From Deltaproteobacteria bacterium (GTDB lineage: Bacteria; Myxococcota_A; Polyangia; Polyangiales; Ga0077539): a stretch of 64,000 bases of DNA. Under the pieces are notes generated by a model, which saw only the letters and a list, made by a program, of their open reading frames with translations, was not told the DNA's origin and did not search any database. This document shows positions 59,962 through 64,000 of this stretch, piece by piece. The position numbers and the translations under genes are program-made. The stretch covers positions 186,001-250,000 of the forward strand of contig JAUXYJ010000105.1 in NCBI GenBank assembly GCA_030694465.1, read 5' to 3'. Numbering within the stretch: position 1 is the stretch's first letter; each line of letters starts with the position of its first letter.

Positions 59962-61697
59962 TGCGGCGGTCGATCGTGTGGATGTCTGCGCTCTGTGCCA
60001 CTGTTTCGTGCGTCCGAACGAGCCAGCCCAGACCGAATTGCCCATCGGGCGTCGTGCAGTCTCTGCCCGCGCAGCAGGCTCGCGCTCCAGTGTCACCACT
60101 CCCTTTGCTTGCCCACAGGATCGAGGCGGTGCTGTCGGCGACCGCGGGCGCGGGGGCGCGGCTTGATGGCTATCTCGCGGCTGGTTTTATGACCGAACGC
60201 CAGAGCGCGACGACGGTGGTCGACGTTCCGGCCGGAGGTTGCGTGTCGATGCTCGCGGTTGCGACCCCCGGTATCGCGGATTTAGACGCGAGGCTCTACG
60301 ACGAACAAGGGGAGCTCTTGGTCGAAGACGTCGAGCCGGATTCTCATCCTACACTGCAAATTTGCTCGCGAGAAGCGCGTCGTCTCTATCACGTGTTGCA
60401 AGCTTTTGATGGCAACGGGGCCTTCGCGATCGCGCAGTTCTCGGGGACTCGTGCGGCGATGGAGTCTGTTGCGCATGCGACCGGTGGCCGCCCCGGAGCG
60501 TCGATGTCGACAGCGCTCGCTCGCAGTGAGCTGGATCAACGCGCTGCGGAGCTCCGGATGATGTTGACACGTCGGGGATTTTCGCCGAGTGGCGACCCAG
60601 CGCGGGTGTCGTTTGTGGTCCCCGGGGCGGTGCTGGTCCCCTTCGCGACCAGCGCAGACCGATGCTTCACCATCGCCGCGATGCAAGAGACCGGAGAGCT
60701 TCGGCTTCGGCTCCGTGTGATCGACGGAAGTGACGAAGTGCTCGCGCGAGACGTTCGCGGAGAACGCGACGCCGTCCTGCAATTTTGCCCGCCGAGTGCG
60801 ACTCCCCTGCGGATTGAGCTCGCATCGAGCGGGCCCGGCTCTGCGCAGGTCTTGGTGTTCTCGGCCGACGCCGCAGAGTTTGGCGCAGCGAACGCGCTGT
60901 GGCTGGGTCAGCGTCTCGCCCTCACGGTCTCACCCCTGTCGCTCGATGCCCGGTTGGCCGCCCGTCGCGGAGAGCTCAGCGCCCTGGGTGTCTCTGCGCT
61001 CACGCTAGTCTCTCGAAGCGCGATGGCCGCAGGAGAGTCCCGAGAGCACACGCTCACACTCGAACCCGGCCAGTGTTCGGTCCTCGGTGCGCTGGTGGGT
61101 CGCGGCGTGGGTCGCGTGAGCGCAGAGGTCCTCGACGCCACGGCAGAGCCCTGGATGCGGTCGCAGTGGTCGCAGGGCACCGCGCTGACGGTGCACTGCC
61201 CAAGCGCGCGCGAGCGAGTGAATCTCCGAGTCCGACTCGAAATGGGCACCGGCGAGGTCGGGATGATTCAAGGCTCTCTCGGACCGACGCCGAGCTGGGT
61301 GAGCGGGCTTGACCCGTCCCTCGTCGCCGAAACACTCGCGTTTCGTCTCAGCCGCGTGAGCGCAAACGAGCGCAGCGCCGGGCCGCCCGAGCGACTCCGT
61401 GTCGCCCCGCGAGGTCCCAGAGCGCGTGCGTTTGAGCTGCCCGCGGGCCAGTGCACACGCGTGCTCGTCTCGAGCGGCAGACCCTATCCGATGCTCCAAG
61501 CGACGCTGCGCGGACCGACCGGCGCCGAGCTGGCGCGGACCTCTCGCGCTGGGTCCGTGTCGGTTCGTCATTGTGTGCCGGTCACCACACAAGCGAGGCT
61601 CGAGATCGAGCTCGATCCCAGTGAGTCCGTCGAGAGAGACGTGATCCTCCAGAGGATGCTCTCTGCCGATGAAGGTACCCAAGGTGCGACACCATGA
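59961..61697 (+). CDS. Lipoprotein with four Cys-paired beta modules, paralogue of the preceding gene
   Basis: A 578-residue protein whose signal peptide IVWMSALCATVSC ends in a possible lipidation Cys. It contains four modules of the same type as the upstream protein. Their openings are AGGCVSMLAVA, ADRCFTIAAMQ, PGQCSVLGALV and AGQCTRVLVSS. Their closing cysteines are in LQICSREARRLYHVLQA, LQFCPPSATPLRIELAS, VHCPSARERVNLRVRL and VRHCVPVTTQARLEIEL. Cysteines within a module probably form a disulfide. Its start overlaps the upstream stop, and its own stop overlaps the next gene as ATGA. Function is unknown; surface binding or carrier roles are possible. Confidence 0.75.
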   Translation: MRRSIVWMSALCATVSCVRTSQPRPNCPSGVVQSLPAQQARAPVSPLPLLAHRIEAVLSATAGAGARLDGYLAAGFMTERQSATTVVDVPAGGCVSMLAVATPGIADLDARLYDEQGELLVEDVEPDSHPTLQICSREARRLYHVLQAFDGNGAFAIAQFSGTRAAMESVAHATGGRPGASMSTALARSELDQRAAELRMMLTRRGFSPSGDPARVSFVVPGAVLVPFATSADRCFTIAAMQETGELRLRLRVIDGSDEVLARDVRGERDAVLQFCPPSATPLRIELASSGPGSAQVLVFSADAAEFGAANALWLGQRLALTVSPLSLDARLAARRGELSALGVSALTLVSRSAMAAGESREHTLTLEPGQCSVLGALVGRGVGRVSAEVLDATAEPWMRSQWSQGTALTVHCPSARERVNLRVRLEMGTGEVGMIQGSLGPTPSWVSGLDPSLVAETLAFRLSRVSANERSAGPPERLRVAPRGPRARAFELPAGQCTRVLVSSGRPYPMLQATLRGPTGAELARTSRAGSVSVRHCVPVTTQARLEIELDPSESVERDVILQRMLSADEGTQGATP

Positions 61698-62347
61698 GGT
61701 CAAGTCTGTTCGCTCGTCTGAGCATGTGCGCGATGGCGCTCTCCACGGTGGGCTGTGCCACGGGCGGGGCGCTGCACTCGAGCATTCGCTCTGCCGAAGT
61801 GGTCACGAGCCAAGGGCGCCTCGACGCCAACTGGGGGGGGCAAAAGTTGCGTGAAGCCGCCCTCTTACTTCATGAAGTACTTACTGAAGCAGGTCATGAA
61901 GGGTTTCTACGCCTGCGGCTCCATTCTGCGGACACCGAAGCGCTGATGTTTCCCGAGACTTGGAGCCGGCTGCGCAACGTGAACGTGGGGCTCCAGCCCA
62001 CCAGCGGAGACCCGCGATGGCGTCACTTCGCGTCGTTCGCACAATCTCCACTCGTGGGCTTTTGCGCGCGAGGGGTGCGGGCGGTCGAGCCTGGAGGCGC
62101 CGAGGGATTTCGTCGCGCGACGCTGGTCGTCGATCGGCTCTTGCTGGTCGGCTCCGAACGCGAAGGATTCTGGGGCGTCTGGATCGAGGGGCTCGTCTTG
62201 ACCAACGAAGGGTGGCGCCTTCAATCGACGGTCCCGTTTGCCCAACAGGTCGAAGACCCACGGCGCAACCACGCCGATGTGCAGCTCTGGGACTGTGATT
62301 TAGGCCACAGACCGCTGCAAAACCGACCGCTCCGCGACGCACCCTGA
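61694..62347 (+). CDS. Small lipoprotein, third gene of the Cys-module operon
   Basis: A 217-residue lipoprotein with signal peptide LSMCAMALSTVGC (Cys21 lipidated). The mature chain begins with a helix (LREAALLLHEVLTEAGH) and continues with strands such as LVGFCARGVRAVEPGG, FRRATLVVDRLLLVGSE and GVWIEGLVLTNEGWRL. Its end is polar. No family is recognised. It overlaps the preceding lipoprotein gene by ATGA and converges on the alpha/beta hydrolase gene. Confidence 0.7.
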   Translation: MRSSLFARLSMCAMALSTVGCATGGALHSSIRSAEVVTSQGRLDANWGGQKLREAALLLHEVLTEAGHEGFLRLRLHSADTEALMFPETWSRLRNVNVGLQPTSGDPRWRHFASFAQSPLVGFCARGVRAVEPGGAEGFRRATLVVDRLLLVGSEREGFWGVWIEGLVLTNEGWRLQSTVPFAQQVEDPRRNHADVQLWDCDLGHRPLQNRPLRDAP

Positions 62348-62369
62348 AGGGCTCAGCGAGCTCAGGGTC

Positions 62370-64000
62370 TCAGTCGAGGCGAGCGATCTGGGTGCGACCG
62401 TAGCTCCCCAGAAATCGCGCCGCGCGATCTCGCGCATCGGTCACATCGAACACCACAAAGTGCCCATCTCTTCGGGGTGGCGCGTTGAACTGTTGCCAAC
62501 CGCCCGTGGCGCGACCCATCGCGAGGTTGGACATCACCGGCAGCGCCGCGCGCGGGTAGTCGTTGAGAGCCGAGGTTACGTTGGGGTGGATCACAGGGTT
62601 GATCAACGGCAAACCCATCGAGACCGCGAGCGCAGCGATCGCCGGAGGAGGGGTGTAGCGATCGACAAAGCCCTGCGTCAGAAACACACTCCGCGGGCGC
62701 TCGCCCATCCTCGGGGTAGTCGTGATCGCGCTGGCATAATGCACGGGATCCGAGGGGTCCGCGATCATCTGCGCCATGGTGATCGCGGGGTGCAAAGGTG
62801 TGAGCTCATCGCGGGGTACGCCCAACAAACTCGAGACCACTTGGGGGATGTTAATTGGCTCTGTCTTGAGCACGAGTGAGAGCGACAACCAGCCCCCCGC
62901 GCCCGAGAGCACTGCCGCCTCGGGGCCCTGACGCGACGCGAGCCACAGAGGCCCGTTGAGGCCACCTTGCGAGTGTCCAAAGAACATCAGGTGCGCGCCG
63001 TCGAAGGTCTCGGTGTCCGCACCGGTGACCATGCTCGGCACGGTAAACGCCATGGGATTGCGGATCAGCCGGCCGATTTGCACCAGATCAATCGCTGCCT
63101 GTCGGTTGTTGCTCTGCGCGGCATTGGGATTGGCGAAGTTAAAGAACTGCGACTCGGGTGAGCCTCCTGGGATGGTGCGCGCGCCGTTGAACAGTTGGTC
63201 AAAACCGATGCACGCGACGCCCTGGAGCGCGAGGGCGACGGCGGTGCCGTCATCGATAAAACTGCTGTGATTTCCGCCGGTCCCGTGGGCGTATACGGCG
63301 ATGGGCCAGCCCGTGGCGGGGCGCATGCTCGCGGTCGGAATCGTGAGCGAAAACGTGATGTTGTTCTCGTACCGCTGCACGATCGGGGCCCCCATGGCGT
63401 CCACCACAAACCCACCCGAGTTGTCGTCGAGATAGGGCGCCGCGCCACGCTGAAACACTGGGTTGGGGCCGTACGTACCGCGATAGATCGCCATGTTTCC
63501 GTCTGCAGAAATGCGCGTGATCGCAGAGATCGTGGGCTCGCGGGTGCCCGCCGAGAGGGTCACGTCGACCGCGCGGTGATACTCCGAAGTTGGGTCGCTG
63601 GTCGTGAAGACATTCATCGAGACAACCTGCGCAGGATCGAGCGCGATTTCGCTCTGCATTCGCGTGAGGGTCTCGCGATACAGCGTCGCGATCGGTTGCA
63701 GCGCGGGCTCGACCGCAGCGCCTCCCGCGAGGGACTCAAAGTCACGATCGCGTGTCACCGCCGAGCGATCCGTCGCACGAAGCCCTCGCGTGAGCACCAC
63801 CGCATAGCGCGTGAGCGGGCGGAGCACATAGCCGGGTGCCGGAGCGACAGCGAGCGTCCACGCAGGCCAAAAGCGGCTCTGCCGTTCGCGGAGCTGAAAG
63901 ATCACAGGGATCCGCGCTGCGCCGTCCGTCGTCGGGTCCACGTCCACGAGCATCACCGTGCTGGTCGCCAACATGCTCGCCGCCGCGGTGGCCGGCAGTG
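62370..64000 (-). CDS. Exported alpha/beta hydrolase (5' end outside window)
   Basis: A serine hydrolase of the alpha/beta fold. The frame is open to the window edge with no stop above ATG 63974, so the start is probably outside and more than 540 residues belong to it. The nucleophile elbow is FFGHSQGGLNGPL. The oxyanion region is VYAHGTGGNHSSF, and late Asp and His candidates are in VFLTQGFVDRYTPP and RRDGHFVVFD. The N-terminal ~200 residues form a beta-rich domain (RPLTRYAVVLTRGLRATDRS) of the kind found in large exported myxobacterial hydrolases. It is convergent with the small lipoprotein gene. Confidence 0.85.
   Translation of the reverse strand, partial: LPATAAASMLATSTVMLVDVDPTTDGAARIPVIFQLRERQSRFWPAWTLAVAPAPGYVLRPLTRYAVVLTRGLRATDRSAVTRDRDFESLAGGAAVEPALQPIATLYRETLTRMQSEIALDPAQVVSMNVFTTSDPTSEYHRAVDVTLSAGTREPTISAITRISADGNMAIYRGTYGPNPVFQRGAAPYLDDNSGGFVVDAMGAPIVQRYENNITFSLTIPTASMRPATGWPIAVYAHGTGGNHSSFIDDGTAVALALQGVACIGFDQLFNGARTIPGGSPESQFFNFANPNAAQSNNRQAAIDLVQIGRLIRNPMAFTVPSMVTGADTETFDGAHLMFFGHSQGGLNGPLWLASRQGPEAAVLSGAGGWLSLSLVLKTEPINIPQVVSSLLGVPRDELTPLHPAITMAQMIADPSDPVHYASAITTTPRMGERPRSVFLTQGFVDRYTPPPAIAALAVSMGLPLINPVIHPNVTSALNDYPRAALPVMSNLAMGRATGGWQQFNAPPRRDGHFVVFDVTDARDRAARFLGSYGRTQIARLD

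Overview
The window is a GC-rich (roughly 60-65 percent), densely packed bacterial chromosome segment from a Gram-negative organism. The gene order tilS-ftsH-folP-cdaA-ybbR-glmM, the Hanks-type Ser/Thr kinases, the many exported Asp-rich or Cys-containing lipoproteins and the thrombospondin-type-3 plus VWA surface protein together suggest a deltaproteobacterial lineage, most likely Myxococcota. That placement is inferred from gene content, not from a phylogenetic marker.

Layout. 0-8 kb: 3' part of mazG, a large calcium-repeat/VWA lipoprotein, then a plus-strand series of mnmA, a SAM hydroxide adenosyltransferase, a small lipoprotein, an RlmD/TrmA-type RNA methyltransferase and a TilS-like PP-loop protein, many joined by ATGA/TTGA overlaps. 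8-15 kb: ftsH, folP, the diadenylate cyclase cdaA with its YbbR partner, and glmM. 15-17.5 kb, minus strand: a thiamine thiazole group (thiS, thiG, a small exported protein, a thiE-like gene). 17.5-21.6 kb: alr followed by an MlaE permease, a zinc-ribbon membrane protein and an MlaF ATPase. 21.7-25.8 kb: a four-carbon beta-oxidation or butyryl-CoA operon (thiolase, 3-hydroxybutyryl-CoA dehydrogenase, crotonase, acyl-CoA dehydrogenase).

A tRNA-Asp gene with a recognisable promoter and terminator lies at 25.9 kb. After it come a caspase-like protein with three C-terminal Tudor-like repeats, a Cys-rich lipoprotein, an OmpA-like protein with calcium repeats, and an AT-richer regulatory region. 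That region precedes a small operon encoding two tiny proteins, a phage-recombination-like protein and a Cas4-like Fe-S PD-(D/E)XK nuclease. 33-48 kb is mostly housekeeping: ettA, yqgE, an outer-membrane barrel, a membrane-anchored kinase, hemY and hemE, an acyltransferase, carA and carB (both of the type I associate with Bacteroidetes and eukaryotes) and a glutathione transferase. 48-52 kb: asparaginase and a polar amino-acid ABC transporter whose binding protein and permease are fused.

51.7-55.6 kb, minus strand, is a compact sulfur-carrier cysteine biosynthesis cluster: two cysteine synthases, a CysO-like carrier, a ThiF/MoeB-like adenylyltransferase that lacks the usual N-terminal helix, a separate small protein that carries exactly that helix signature, and a JAMM protease with all metal ligands. 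55.7-64 kb: a zinc-ribbon/coiled-coil kinase, an M15-like (DUF882) exported protein with a basic His/Arg tail, three coupled exported proteins (two built from a repeated Cys-paired module), and the 5'-truncated gene of an exported alpha/beta hydrolase.

The most interesting items are the annealase-like/Cas4-like operon (30.0-32.9 kb), the apparently split E1 enzyme in the cysteine cluster, the caspase-Tudor protein, the TilS with a degenerate PP-loop, and the tandem Cys-module proteins at 58.5-62.3 kb.
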